The translations under genes and the position numbers were made by a program. The notes below the pieces were generated by a model. That model searched no databases. It was not told the DNA's origin and saw only the letters and a list, made by a program, of their open reading frames with translations. A stretch of DNA of 64,000 nt from Histomonas meleagridis (Eukaryota; Parabasalia; Tritrichomonadida; Dientamoebidae), in contig WSYJ01000020.1 of NCBI GenBank assembly GCA_020186115.1, forward strand, positions 1 to 64,000, written 5' to 3'. Numbering within the stretch: the first letter of the stretch is position 1; every line of letters starts with the position of its first letter. This document shows, piece after piece, positions 9,680 through 18,908 of this stretch.

Positions 9680-10100
9680 TAGCTCAACTTCTTTATCGGA
9701 TTACTTGCATTTTCACAGTATTCTTTAATCTTCGGTGTGCAATGGTTATAATAACTGCCGTCTTCATGCTTACCGATATAATTTTCAGCAGATTCATAAT
9801 ATATTTATGTAAATATATGTTCAACCTTGAATTTTCCTAGTTCATTACCAATTAATCCTTTATCTTTCAATAACATAAAATCTTCTTCTGATATTAACGC
9901 AGAATCTATCTCAAAATAATAAACTTCAACAAGATTCTTTAATGAATTCATTTCGTTATTAAAAATTATCTAAAACACTTTTTGCGAATTGAGGATAAGT
10001 GAAGCTTTCAACATAAGAATTTACTGTATCAACAAGTTCTGAAATTCCATCTGCGTTATACGTATACTTCGAGACATAAGGAACGAATTCATCAATATAA
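9680..10100 (-). pseudogene. Decayed ORF of unknown function
   Basis: Minus-strand pieces in shifting frames read ELVDTVNSYVESFTYPQFAK, then EMNSLKNLVEVYYFEIDSAL, ISEEDFMLLKDKGLIGNEL and HEDGSYYNHCTPKIKEYC. Codon-like composition persists despite stops. It may be the C-terminal continuation of the ORF at 10110-10649 or a separate gene. I recognise no family. Confidence 0.5.
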
Positions 10101-10109
10101 TTTTTCTAT

Positions 10110-10649
10110 TTACTTATTTATTTTTGTGTTTTCTTGTTTGAAGCTTCCGTTAGCATCAGGCAAACCTGGAGGGATAAATTGAACACTTGACATATACGCA
10201 CCGCATTGATAAATATAATAAAGTTTTCGTTTTAAATTGATCTTACTCCAAATAATTTTCGGAAAATGAATTTCAGATTTAATTTTATCTGCAATGGAGG
10301 TGGAAAATGAATATACATCATCAAAACATCCGAATTCAAACATTATCTTATGCATCAGCTCAGAAAATTTATGATATCTTAATACATTAAATATTTTTCT
10401 TAATTTCAACGAATCAATGACTTCTTGATATTCTTTCAATCTCTCCGGGATTTTTTTTTCTTCCGGACTGTATCCATAAAACCTTTTTGTTTGATTAACT
10501 TTTCTAGAATAATTTGATAAATGTTTTTTATCAGCAACAAATATTTTTCTGTAAGAATTGAATGTTCTTTCGTTTGATATCTCATAACTCCATGAAAGCT
10601 CATATATTGTTTGTTGATTAATTGGAATTAGAAGTTTATGTTGTATCAT
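10110..10649 (-). CDS. Unknown basic protein, about 179 residues, possibly a fragment
   Basis: Reading from the first in-frame ATG (10649) gives about 179 residues rich in Lys, Tyr and Ile, ending SFKQENTKINK. Features include YSPEEKKIPERLKEY in the middle and YYIYQCGAYMSSVQFIPPG near the end. No known domain is recognised. The open frame extends upstream without ATG to 10676, and a different frame has ATG at 10682 (MFEYKKSN), so the true N-terminus may have been lost to a frameshift. It lies in the decayed virus-like stretch and is probably one of its genes. Confidence 0.4.
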   Translation of the reverse strand: MIQHKLLIPINQQTIYELSWSYEISNERTFNSYRKIFVADKKHLSNYSRKVNQTKRFYGYSPEEKKIPERLKEYQEVIDSLKLRKIFNVLRYHKFSELMHKIMFEFGCFDDVYSFSTSIADKIKSEIHFPKIIWSKINLKRKLYYIYQCGAYMSSVQFIPPGLPDANGSFKQENTKINK

Positions 10650-10889
10650 TAGATATATTAGACTTCTTATACTCAAACATTTCTCAGAAAATAAATATCA
10701 TTTGTCATTGAATTTCAATAACATCATTTTTCTGTTATGATTTTTATATCTTGAATCAGCATTCTAACATTCCGATACATTAACTTTAGAATTTAGCATA
10801 TAATGGTCTTTTATAATTATTAGTTTTATTTCTCTGTTGAAATTCACACCAAATATCTTGACACGCGTATGTTTGGTTCCTGGATAAGC

Positions 10890-11800
10890 TATTTTGAATT
10901 CAAATTTTGAATTTTAATAAGTCAGAAATTCTTCTTAACTCACTTCTTGGAACAGTTCGCGTTTGAATAAAACTCTTCAATAATTTTATTTCATCTTCTT
11001 TCAATACTTCCTAAGCAATAAATGTTTGAATTAAACATAATTCATTTATATTAGAATCATTAACGTCTGTAAATATTCCAAATCTTATTAAAAAAATATC
11101 TGGCGTGTTGATGTAAGGTAAGTATCTCGGATTTATTCTTTTTCCTTTATTGAGATCTTGAAATTCAAAATAAATGGTTTTAATAAATAACAGGTGTTCA
11201 AATACAACATCGTTTGTATCACCGATCACTCTATCAGTATTCAAGCCAGCACGTAAAAATTCAACGGTATTTTTATTTGCATGTTAATATTGTTTTCTTC
11301 AGTCCTCATCAATTAAAATCATTCTAATATCTTCATTAATTTCAGGTCCTGTCGTTTCAATCGCGTACATCATAGCAGAAAGAAAGCCATCAATACTTCC
11401 TTCGTTTTCAAACGTAAAATTATTATGTTTCATTAAATTTTTGATAATTTTACTTATTATTACATTATATACTTCACGTTTGAAATCTTCGGATTCATTT
11501 TTGAAAGATTCATCTTTCTTTTTACTGAAACGTTCAAATAAATCTCAATTTTTCGGTTCATTATCACTTAATGGAAGATTCATTAAATTATTAATTTCCT
11601 CGGGGATGTATTCTGCTATTCCTCTTGATATTTTAATTGACTAACACTTAGTCTTAAATAATTTTGATATTGTTCGTCGTCATAAACTTCAAGTGAAGTT
11701 GAAGTATTCCTATAAACAAAATTTTTCGGTAAAGTGTATCCATAATTTTCGAATAAACTCTAACTTCTTTTTTGCTCAATCTTTTTGGTTTTTTATCGAA
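10890..11800 (-). pseudogene. Decayed ORF of about 300 codons, unknown function
   Basis: Pieces on the minus strand run in order: LFENYGYTLPKNFVYRNTST, YIPEEINNLMNLPLSDNEPKN (stop), DLFERFSKKKDESF, SIDGFLSAMMYAIETTGPEI, RVIGDTNDVVFEHLLFIKT, and VLKEDEIKLLKSFIQ followed by RSELRRISDLLKFKI. Together they read as one gene broken by stops and frameshifts. I recognise no domain. Its position between the unknown ORF and the resolvase remnant fits a virus-like gene row on one strand. Confidence 0.55.
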
Positions 11801-11869
11801 AATAAAAAAATAAATTTATTTTAAACTAAGTTTAATTTATTTCTAAAATTAATTCTCTATACTGCTCCA

Positions 11870-12400
11870 TAGAGGAACAAATATATGATCATTTTGTAAA
11901 GCACAAACTATTTCTTGATTTATCGCATCAGCTATATCATCTTGCTTTTTATATTTTTCATAATAATATGACATCTGAAATGAACGCCACACTAAAATAT
12001 TTTTCTTCAACATTCTTTAATAAATTTCTTGCAATATTAACGCTCAATTTTATATGAGCTTTATTTTTGGTGTTATATTCTGAATCTAAATATGAAATTT
12101 TTTTTTCCGGTTGTAATAAATGAACATTTACTTCAGAGATTAATGTAAGAGTAATGATACTATACATTAATTCCATAGCAACAGTGTTTACCGGGAACCG
12201 TTTTTCAATTACTACTGTATCAATATTATTATCTCTTATAATATTGCCAATATATCGATTAATCAATTTGCATCTTTCGATAGCATTTTTGGCTTTTGAT
12301 ATATCGATAACGTCAAAAGTAATAGCCGGAAATATAATGATGGTGTAGCGAGATTTTTAACTCCAATATCAATTGATGATATCGGCATCTTTATAAAATA
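11870..12400 (-). pseudogene. RuvC/A22-type Holliday junction resolvase, frameshifted
   Basis: Minus-strand pieces show the acidic motifs of the RuvC-like resolvases found in poxviruses and other large DNA viruses and in mitochondria. These are SSIDIGVKNLATP (first Asp), DTVVIEKRFPVN (Glu), a middle region with HLLQPEKKISYL, and finally KKQDDIADAINQE (paired Asp). A frameshift separates the first motif from the second near 12330 and another lies near 11975, so the gene is dead unless these are sequence errors. Such enzymes cut branched DNA during replication and packaging of viral or mitochondrial DNA. Next to KilA-N and capsid-like remnants, a viral or Maverick-like origin is the better reading. 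Confidence 0.75.
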
Positions 12401-12429
12401 AGGGAAAAATTTGTTATTCATTATATTTT

Positions 12430-13170
12430 TGTAGCATAAAGTGTATTATGAACGTTTGCTATTTTCCAATTTTTTGTTTCCTCAAGCATTCCTTTTATCT
12501 CATCTTTCCGAATCATGCACTTCTTGACAGCTTTTCATATTTTGACTATTGACATAACAGGAATTCTTTCTTTGTTTGGAAAATATGCCTCAACAAGAAA
12601 ATTGATATCTTCTGATTCTTCAACTTTTTCTTGAATATTTCTAATTTCATTTTGCAATCTTTCTTTCGCTTCTTTTCTTCTATCTTCTATATCTTTGATG
12701 AAATATTCATATTCTTTCATCATTTTTTCGCACTTTGCACACTTCAGTGAGTGATATTTTGCATTAAATTTATAAACTTCCGCCGAAAAAATTCATTGAA
12801 GCTTCAATAACTTTATCAACATCATACATTTCAATATTAAACTCATTAAATTCCTTTCCTCTTAAATCTTTATTTTTATTGAGTGATTGCAAAAAAAGGT
12901 TTGTGTTTTTCTGTTAATTTTTTTAATTAACCCTTTTATTTCTGTTGGATCATTTTTTTTCAATTTCAATTTTTGCAAAACTTTTGACCGAAACATCAAG
13001 CGTTAATTCAGGAATACATAATGATGGAATACATTTTGCAAATTCTGAAATTTGCTATAAATATTGTTGATTTCTTTCTAATTTAACTTCAACAGGAGAT
13101 TGATGATTCAAGATTTTATTTTTATATTCTTTTATACGAATTTCATGCTCATTAGCGATGTTGATGTGTT
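12430..13170 (-). pseudogene. Decayed CxxC coiled-coil protein
   Basis: The best-preserved part (about 12800 to 12430) has KYHSLKCAKCEKMMKEYEYF with a CxxC pair. A long charged helix follows (DIEDRRKEAKERLQNEI and onward), then SEDINFLVEAYFPNKERIPV, an in-frame stop, and MIRKDEIKGMLEETKNWKIA. Upstream pieces such as QISEFAKCIPSLCIPELTLD lie in other frames. No family recognised. It belongs to the same minus-strand row of decayed genes. Confidence 0.5.
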
Positions 13171-13389
13171 AAAAACAGTTAATAATTTTACAATCGCATG
13201 AACATAAAAAAAATATCAGTCAAAAAATATTTCATTTAGACATAAATTGATGAAAAGTACATAACTCCATCGTTTAATTTCCAGAAGAAAAGCAAATCAA
13301 TCTTACCAATATAAAATTTAGGCTAACTTGTGACTTGCAAGTCATTTTAAAATATTAATTTTTAAATCATTAAAATAAATATGAAATAA

Positions 13390-13860
13390 AACAAATTGAT
13401 ATATTTTTCGCATTAATATCAATTCCTTTTTGTTCAAGAAGTATTTTAACAATTTCTATATAACTATTTTTAGATGCAAACATAAGTACTGTGTCAAATA
13501 GTTAAAATAGTTTTCAAATATTATTTTAAAATATAAAATTATTATAACAAATATCAAATAATACAAATAAATATCTTTAGCATTAATATCATTTTCTTTT
13601 TGTTCAAGAAGTATTTTAACAATTTCTATATGACCATTTTTAGATACAAACATGGATGCTGTTTTAAATATTTTAAATAGATTCCATATATTATATTATT
13701 TCAAAATATCAAATCATTAAATTAAATCCTAAATAAAACAAATTGATATTTTTAGCATCAATATCAATACCTTTTTGTTCGAAAAGTAATTTAACAAGCT
13801 CTATTTGCTAATTTTCAGATGCATAATTAAGTACTGTTTGAAATAAGATAAATAATTTTC
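13390..13860 (-). pseudogene. Three ankyrin-repeat units with AT-rich spacers, decayed
   Basis: Three units on the minus strand begin near 13410, 13581 and 13756 (the conserved ATT-GAT-ATT-AAT-GC end of each), so the period is about 170-175 bp. Each contains one ankyrin repeat, for example ASMFVSKNGHIEIVKILLEQ then INAKDI, and a similar spacer of about 70-75 bp rich in A+T. Frames differ between units. Ankyrin proteins are very numerous in trichomonads. The spacers are themselves similar to each other, which is unusual. Not functional as it stands. Confidence 0.7.
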
Positions 13861-13929
13861 GAATATTATTATGATGTCCTAAATTATTAAAATAAATTAC
13901 ATTAATTGATTTATATCTTCCTGAATTTC

Positions 13930-14930
13930 TCCTTTACAGAATTATCATTAACATCCTCATTCTCACCTTCACAATTTGTGACTTATAATATATAGAAAAA
14001 ATTTAAAGAAAGAAATTGACATCAATAAATCAAATGAATATAATATAAAGAAAAAATTAAAAATATTAAAAAACACAGATATGGAATTTGATGATTTAAA
14101 AATTATTCTAGCTATAGTGAGATAAAAGGATATGAATTTAGTATAATGTTTCTTATCATTAACAAATTTTATTATGATTGTTTTGAACATTTTAAATTTT
14201 TCTTTTTGCAAAAAATGAAAAAAATTTATACTATGTAGTAAATAGAACCTCCTCGTGGGGGGCCCCGAACACATAGCGATCATTTTTGACAGTTAACCAT
14301 TACCATCAAACCAAAAATTTAGGGTTATCGTTTTTTGCTACAGACAAACCTTGTCAATTTTAGTCGCAAAAAAAATAATTTAGATGTCATTTTACTGTAA
14401 TTAAATTTGTTAGATAAAAATTAGATGGAACAAAAAGTCAGATTTTGATGAAAAAAATTATGATATTAGGATATGAGATAACAAAATCATATAAATTATT
14501 GATTTTTATAATTTCTTCACATTTTTTAAGTTTCATTTACTGGTGAATGCCCTTAATTAGAAATTTTATAAATATCATATGCTGAAAAAGAAAGAGAATA
14601 AAAGATTTATGAATAATAAATAAAACATTATAATATTTTTAAATTCACATATCTGTTTAAAGAATAATAGTAAAATAATATTGGATGGGGGAAAAAAATG
14701 TACATTTTAGCATAAGGATATTTTTAATAAACTGGATGCAGATTTCCAACGATAGAATCAAATGAATAAAAAATCATCAGATTTATATTCAAAAACTGAA
14801 GTAATAAACCAAGAAAGTTGTAGAAAAAACAAACAACTTACAAAAGATTCAAAAACACAAAAACTATTATAAGATACATACTAAAAAATTAAACAAAATA
14901 GACAAAAATGCTAAAAATGATTAAGTGAAT
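13930..14930. other. Intergenic, no gene seen
   Basis: Very AT-rich. A minus-strand ORF of 104 codons here (13969-14283) is Phe/Ile/Lys-rich low-complexity sequence without visible domains. One GC-rich island (CCTCCTCGTGGGGGGCCCCG at about 14250-14270) stands out but I cannot assign it. Confidence 0.5.
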
Positions 14931-14935
14931 CACAG

Positions 14936-15000
14936 GTGTTTGAAAGAGAGAAATAAATTGAAATTATTTAACATGTTAAATAAAATACATTTCAAACACT
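14936..15000. repeat. 65-bp imperfect palindrome, part of a dispersed repeat
   Basis: GTGTTTGAAA at the left end pairs with TTTCAAACAC at the right, around a TATTTAACATGTTAAATA centre. The right half (TGTTTGAAATGTATTTTATT in reverse complement) recurs at about 28155-28190, so this is a dispersed small repeat. Confidence 0.6.
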
Positions 15001-15166
15001 AACAAGAAAACTTGGGTATAATTTCCCGGGGTTTTCTTTTGTTATTAAAATGTCATTTTGCACCCCTCAATTTTAAATATGTTTATCAATGACTTATTCA
15101 TTTAAATTTAATAGACCCAAAACGTCATTAAGCACTAAGCCGCCTACCAAGTGTTAACTCCTTTGC

Positions 15167-15178
15167 TCATTTCCATTA
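15167..15178 (+). promoter_or_regulatory. Trichomonad-type initiator of histone H3
   Basis: TCATTTCC lies 5 bases before the H3 ATG, matching the trichomonad Inr pattern TCA-Y-T/A near the start codon. It implies a very short 5' leader. Confidence 0.65.
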
Positions 15179-15595
15179 ATGGCACGTACCAAACAAACAG
15201 CACGTAAGTCAACCGGTGGTAAGACGCCGCGTAAGTCACTCGGCGCTAAGGCAGCACGTAAGTCAACACCAGTTGTTGATTCGCAAGGCGCTAAGAAGCA
15301 GCATCGTTTCAGACCGGGTACAGTTGCACTCCGTGAAATCCGTAAATATCAAAAGAGCACAGACCTCCTTATCCGTAAGCTTCCATTCCAACGTCTTGTT
15401 CGTGAAATTGCATCTGGATTCCGCGGAGATCTCCGTTTCCAATCATCAGCCATCGCAGCACTTCAGGAAGCCTCAGAAGCATATCTTGTTGGTCTTTTTG
15501 AAGATACAAACCTTTGTGCGATTCATGCAAACCGTGTTACAATTATGGAACGCGATGTCCAACTTGCACAAAGAATACGCGGTGAACGTAACTAA
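15179..15595 (+). CDS. Histone H3
   Basis: 138 residues. The tail begins [18 protein letters not shown], keeping K4, K9, K14, K18, K23 and K27 contexts. The core is close to canonical, with [53 protein letters not shown] and [18 protein letters not shown]. Relative to canonical H3 there is a two-residue insertion before the K36 site ([17 protein letters not shown]), so the equivalent lysine is at 38. Position 19 is Ser rather than Gln. It packages DNA with H4 in the nucleosome. Unlike many trichomonad H3 genes no divergent H4 lies next door: upstream is repeat-rich noncoding DNA. The GC content is clearly above its surroundings, as expected for an expressed conserved gene. Main-type H3, not CENP-A, since the loop 1 length is normal. 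Confidence 0.97.
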   Translation: MARTKQTARKSTGGKTPRKSLGAKAARKSTPVVDSQGAKKQHRFRPGTVALREIRKYQKSTDLLIRKLPFQRLVREIASGFRGDLRFQSSAIAALQEASEAYLVGLFEDTNLCAIHANRVTIMERDVQLAQRIRGERN

Positions 15596-15668
15596 ATGTT
15601 TCCTTGAACTTATTTTTAGAATTTATTAAAAATGGAATTCGATTTAAAGCAATTATAAATTACAAGAT

Positions 15669-15708
15669 TTGCTTCGCGTGGTTTACGAAGCGTAGCGTAG
15701 CAAACCAA
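15669..15708 (+). other. GC-rich hairpin downstream of histone H3
   Basis: GCTTCG and CGAAGC can pair around a 9-base loop, and TTTGCT...AGCAAA can enclose them. The hairpin lies about 75 bases past the H3 stop. It does not match the metazoan histone stem-loop consensus. A role in RNA 3' ends is possible but unproved. Confidence 0.4.
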
Positions 15709-15913
15709 CAAATTATTTAAAAATAATGTTAAAGCAAAAAAACACTATTTGATAACTTACAAATAAATATTCTAAAAATTGTATAAATTTAAGAATTATA
15801 GAATCACAAAATAACTTTTAATTTTAATAAAACAAAATACCAAAATGAATTATCGCTTTTGACTTGTTCAAAAGTATTTTCATCATTTATATATATATAT
15901 ATATAATAGAATC

Positions 15914-16161
15914 ATTGAGATTAGTGTTTTTTATTTTGGGCAAAAATAGAACAAAATGGGCAGGGCACACCTAACGATAGGAGTTGAATAAGTGTCACTT
16001 TTAGAACAGGATCTCTTGCAACAAAACTTTTAGAAAAGTGAAATCAATCTTTTAGGCTTTAGGGTTTCAAGGAGTTTAAGCATATTTTCCAATGTTTACA
16101 TATAAAAATATGTGCCTCCGTGGGCAGAGATCTGCCCAAAATGAAAAAACCCTAATTGAGA
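15914..16161. mobile_element. MITE-like element with 7-bp target duplication
   Basis: The left end TTAGTGTTTTTTATTTTGGG (15921) matches the inverted right end TTAGGGTTTTTTCATTTTGG (about 16155). Both run on into GGGCA with one mismatch and one indel. The direct repeat ATTGAGA flanks the element at 15914-15920 and 16155-16161. The interior (about 234 bp) has no ORF. This is the layout of a non-autonomous DNA transposon. The 7-8-bp duplication would fit a hAT- or related superfamily, but no autonomous partner is visible here. Confidence 0.75.
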
Positions 16162-16349
16162 TATAGATAGAAAATTATAAAAAGATAAGAGTATAATAGA
16201 AAAATATTGGGAGTGAGAAAATTAATGATTGAGTTAATTTCAATGAAACGCATGATCATATATTGTTTGAAATACAATGATCACCATATAGATGATGTTT
16301 TAATCGAAAATAAAATAAATTTTATATAAAAAAATGAGTGTAAAAATTA

Positions 16350-16535
16350 TTATTTTAAAAGATAAAAGAAAATATCAAAAACATGAGGTGAGCGGGTCGT
16401 TATAATATACTTTCCCAAATGGGCATCAGATAGCCGACAATATGAACCGAATGTTTTTAAAAGTTTTTTTTCGATTTTTTCATCACCAAAAAGGAATCTG
16501 TTTTCATTGAAATAAGATGACAGAAATAATTTCAT
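16350..16535 (-). pseudogene. C-terminal fragment of an unknown repeated gene family
   Basis: An open frame of 61 codons contains YCRLSDAHLGKYIITTRSPH and then VFDIFFYLLK. A closely related stretch (RLADSHLGKYLITTRSPHVF) occurs at 61546-61660 on the plus strand, about 85% identical in DNA over 60 bases. They look like two 3' ends of one dispersed gene or element. I recognise no family. A TTTCAATG context at the ATG resembles an initiator, so a short real gene cannot be excluded. Confidence 0.45.
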
Positions 16536-16727
16536 TGAAACAAAACGGTTTTTATAATTTTTAAATTCAAATATCTCTATTAATTATCATTAAATCTATT
16601 ATATTTTTTAAATTATGATCTAAATTTTAGTTATTAAGTGTTTTTAAATCATTCATTATTTTCAAGATAATCTATTTTTCGAGATACGTGAAATCGCATT
16701 CAATTTTTGACGGTTTTGAAATTTTAA

Positions 16728-16904
16728 GATGTTGATCATCGTACCATCTTTCCACCCATTGCATTGCCAACCTATAATGCAAATGCGCTTGAGTTTCATG
16801 TTATTAATATTGCTGGGTTATCAAATCAATTCTTATATGTTAACGATGATTTCTTCTTTGCACGTCCAACCAAAAAAGACACATCTTTGAGCTCAAGTGA
16901 ATAG
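16728..16904 (+). pseudogene. Stealth-family glycosyl-phosphotransferase fragment
   Basis: A 58-codon frame reads DVDHRTIFPPIALPTYNANA, then LEFHVINIAGLSNQFLYVND, then DFFFARPTKK and ends at TAG. This matches the Stealth CR2 block: F/LPT-x-N/S-x-x-AIE, ...I-x-GLS-x-x-F-x-Y-x-NDDxF. Stealth proteins are sugar-phosphotransferases of the GlcNAc-1-phosphotransferase type and occur in trichomonads. Only this block survives: the N-terminal CR1 and C-terminal CR3/4 are not seen. Confidence 0.75.
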
Positions 16905-16934
16905 AAACTTATTTTATATATATATATAATAGAT

Positions 16935-18787
16935 ACATTAAAAAAATGAAAATTAGAGAAGCATATGTTTTATTTAATATAAGTATTGAGGGAGCCTTTA
17001 TAAATTTGAGAATTTATTCCACTATTAATAATATCATTATAATTTGAAACATAATTCTCAAATATATCAATTCTTCTTCGAAATTCTTTTGCTCTTTGAA
17101 TATCTTCTTCTGAATTTAAGATAAAGTTTAATCGAAATACATCAAAACCATTAATATTCTTTCTTTTTAGAATCAAAATAATTAAAATAATTGAAATGAA
17201 TTTCAGATGTTCGATTAGTTTTTGAAACAATACCACAAATTCGTAATCCAATGCCAACTGTATATAATTTGCGAAGCATCGTTTTATATTTACTTTTCCC
17301 TTGTGAAAATAATTTCGCAATTTTATGTAAATTTAAACAATTCTTGTTTAAATAAAAGAATAATTTAATAACTAATATTGATATATTATCAAGTCCTCCA
17401 TTAGAACTACAATCAAATAGCATTAATATTTCATTGTTTTGTGAACTTTTTTCGATTTCTTCTTTAAATTTTTTTATAGTATTTTGAATATTATTAATAC
17501 CAATCCATTGAAACATATCATTCGAACATCTTCGACATACTTCAATACCATCACAAACTGTGATGAAATCTTTCACTGTTCTTTTACTAACATTAAATTT
17601 GATACTAAGTTCTGAGATGAAAAATAATTTATTATTATTGCTTTCTAAATATTCTGATAGTACTTTTAATATTGTAGCATCATTAACATTCATATTTTGT
17701 TGAATCATTTAATCAAGTGAACTCAAATATTTTAAATATACTTGAAAAATATATCATTAAAAATCTTAAAATTATTATTTCCTTTGAATAAAATTTGAAT
17801 ATTTGAAAAAAAACAAATATTTATAATATAATTAATATGAGAAATATTATATGAAAAATTATAAATCTTATATTAATTTTATATTAAGATATTAATATTT
17901 TTATAAAAAATGTTGGTTTGGTCTTCTGTATCGAATTCGAACGTTATTTAAATTTTATGAGGGCAAATACATCTGGTTAAACAGTCAATTTATGAACTTT
18001 TTAAGAATATAAAATTTAATTTAACGTTGGAAATTATAAATTTTATGATAAAATTTCATGTCTTATGAATATGTTCAATTGATCAGCGGTATTCAAATAA
18101 ATTAGTGAATATTAACTTATTAATTTATATGATCACTTACTTTCCTATTTTGTTTTGTAATAAAATGATTTTGAGAGTATACAATGTCATAAAAAGCACA
18201 TAATATTTCATACATAACATTTCATAGATTTAGCAAATTATTACTAAATTGTTTGCCACTCATAAGAATTTGCACATCATGCAATCTAGGTTTAGTATCA
18301 TTTAGATTTAGGGTTTTTGTATGTCTTAATGTTACTCATATCATTTTCTTAATTGTATCATTGATTTTTATGATATATTAAAATTCAAATGTGAATGTTG
18401 TGGTAAAGAAACCGTTATTCAATGCATGTTTTTTGATCTGTTTTGCCATGTTGAAACAATAACTTTCACTTGTTAAGTTTGGAGACAACCATTTGTAACG
18501 AATTATGGTAAATCATGTGTTAATTATAAATAAAGCATATTGTTGAAGAAAATGATTTGTTAAAGTAAAAGCTTTAACGTACAGTGAAAAAAACGTTTAT
18601 AAACGTGGAAATCTCCTCTCTTGTTCATTACGATTTTGTTGTATTTCGATACTCATATTCTTTTTTAATTATTTAACAAAATTCAGCAGGAACGAATAAA
18701 GTAAATACAAGATCAATTTTTGAAATTTTTGGAATAAATCTTTTTTATAATTTTAAGCACATTATTAAACAATTTAGTTCTCTTTAT
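16935..18787. repeat. Arm 1 of a 1.85-kb inverted duplication
   Basis: The whole stretch recurs in reverse complement at about 26310-28160 with only scattered mismatches and small indels, judged at over 95% identity by eye. It contains the E2F-like gene and about 1.1 kb of its upstream sequence. The identity stops at GTTCTCTTTAT on the inner side and near TTTTCATTTTTTAATG on the outer side. The two arms enclose about 7.5 kb. Confidence 0.92.
16970..17708 (-). CDS. E2F-like protein with two winged-helix domains (copy 1, frameshift near C-terminus)
   Basis: The main frame (17708 down to 17151) encodes 185 residues. Residues about 10-70 resemble the E2F/DP DNA-binding fold: a helix, then KFNVSKRTVKDF, then GIEVCRRCSNDMFQWIG (compare E2F RRIYDI...LEGIGLI...QW-x-G). 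Residues about 103-178 look like a second such fold: ISILVIKLFFYL, then LHKIAKLF, then RKLYTVGIGLRICGIV. Two domains in one chain is the layout of E2F7/8-type factors, which act without a DP partner. After residue 185 the frame stops, but coding continues in another frame (NINGFDVFRLNFILN to about 16970), at an A-rich site. Both duplicate copies show the same break. TCACTTGATTAA before the ATG may be the initiator. Confidence 0.6.
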
Positions 18788-18903
18788 GGTGAATTGAAAC
18801 GCAATATGCTAATAATTATTAGAAGTTAAGAAAGGTATTTCTTGCAACAACAGATAAAAAATTTTTTATGGTGACCGTTTGAGCAATGTTTTGAATAGTT
18901 TAT

Positions 18904-18908
18904 TCATT
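18904..18908 (+). promoter_or_regulatory. Initiator abutting the BAR-SH3 gene start
   Basis: TCATT directly precedes ATG at 18909. This supports 18909 rather than the open frame's earlier TTG as the start. Confidence 0.6.

Noticed and set aside
13969-14283. 104-codon minus-strand ORF
   Set aside because: Low-complexity Phe/Ile/Lys composition expected by chance in AT-rich DNA; no domain.
18879-18908. Upstream extension of the BAR-SH3 protein
   Set aside because: It begins with TTG; the TCATT initiator touches the ATG at 18909. Similar TTG/GTG openings were rejected at 5698, 40015, 43399, 46788 and 48115.
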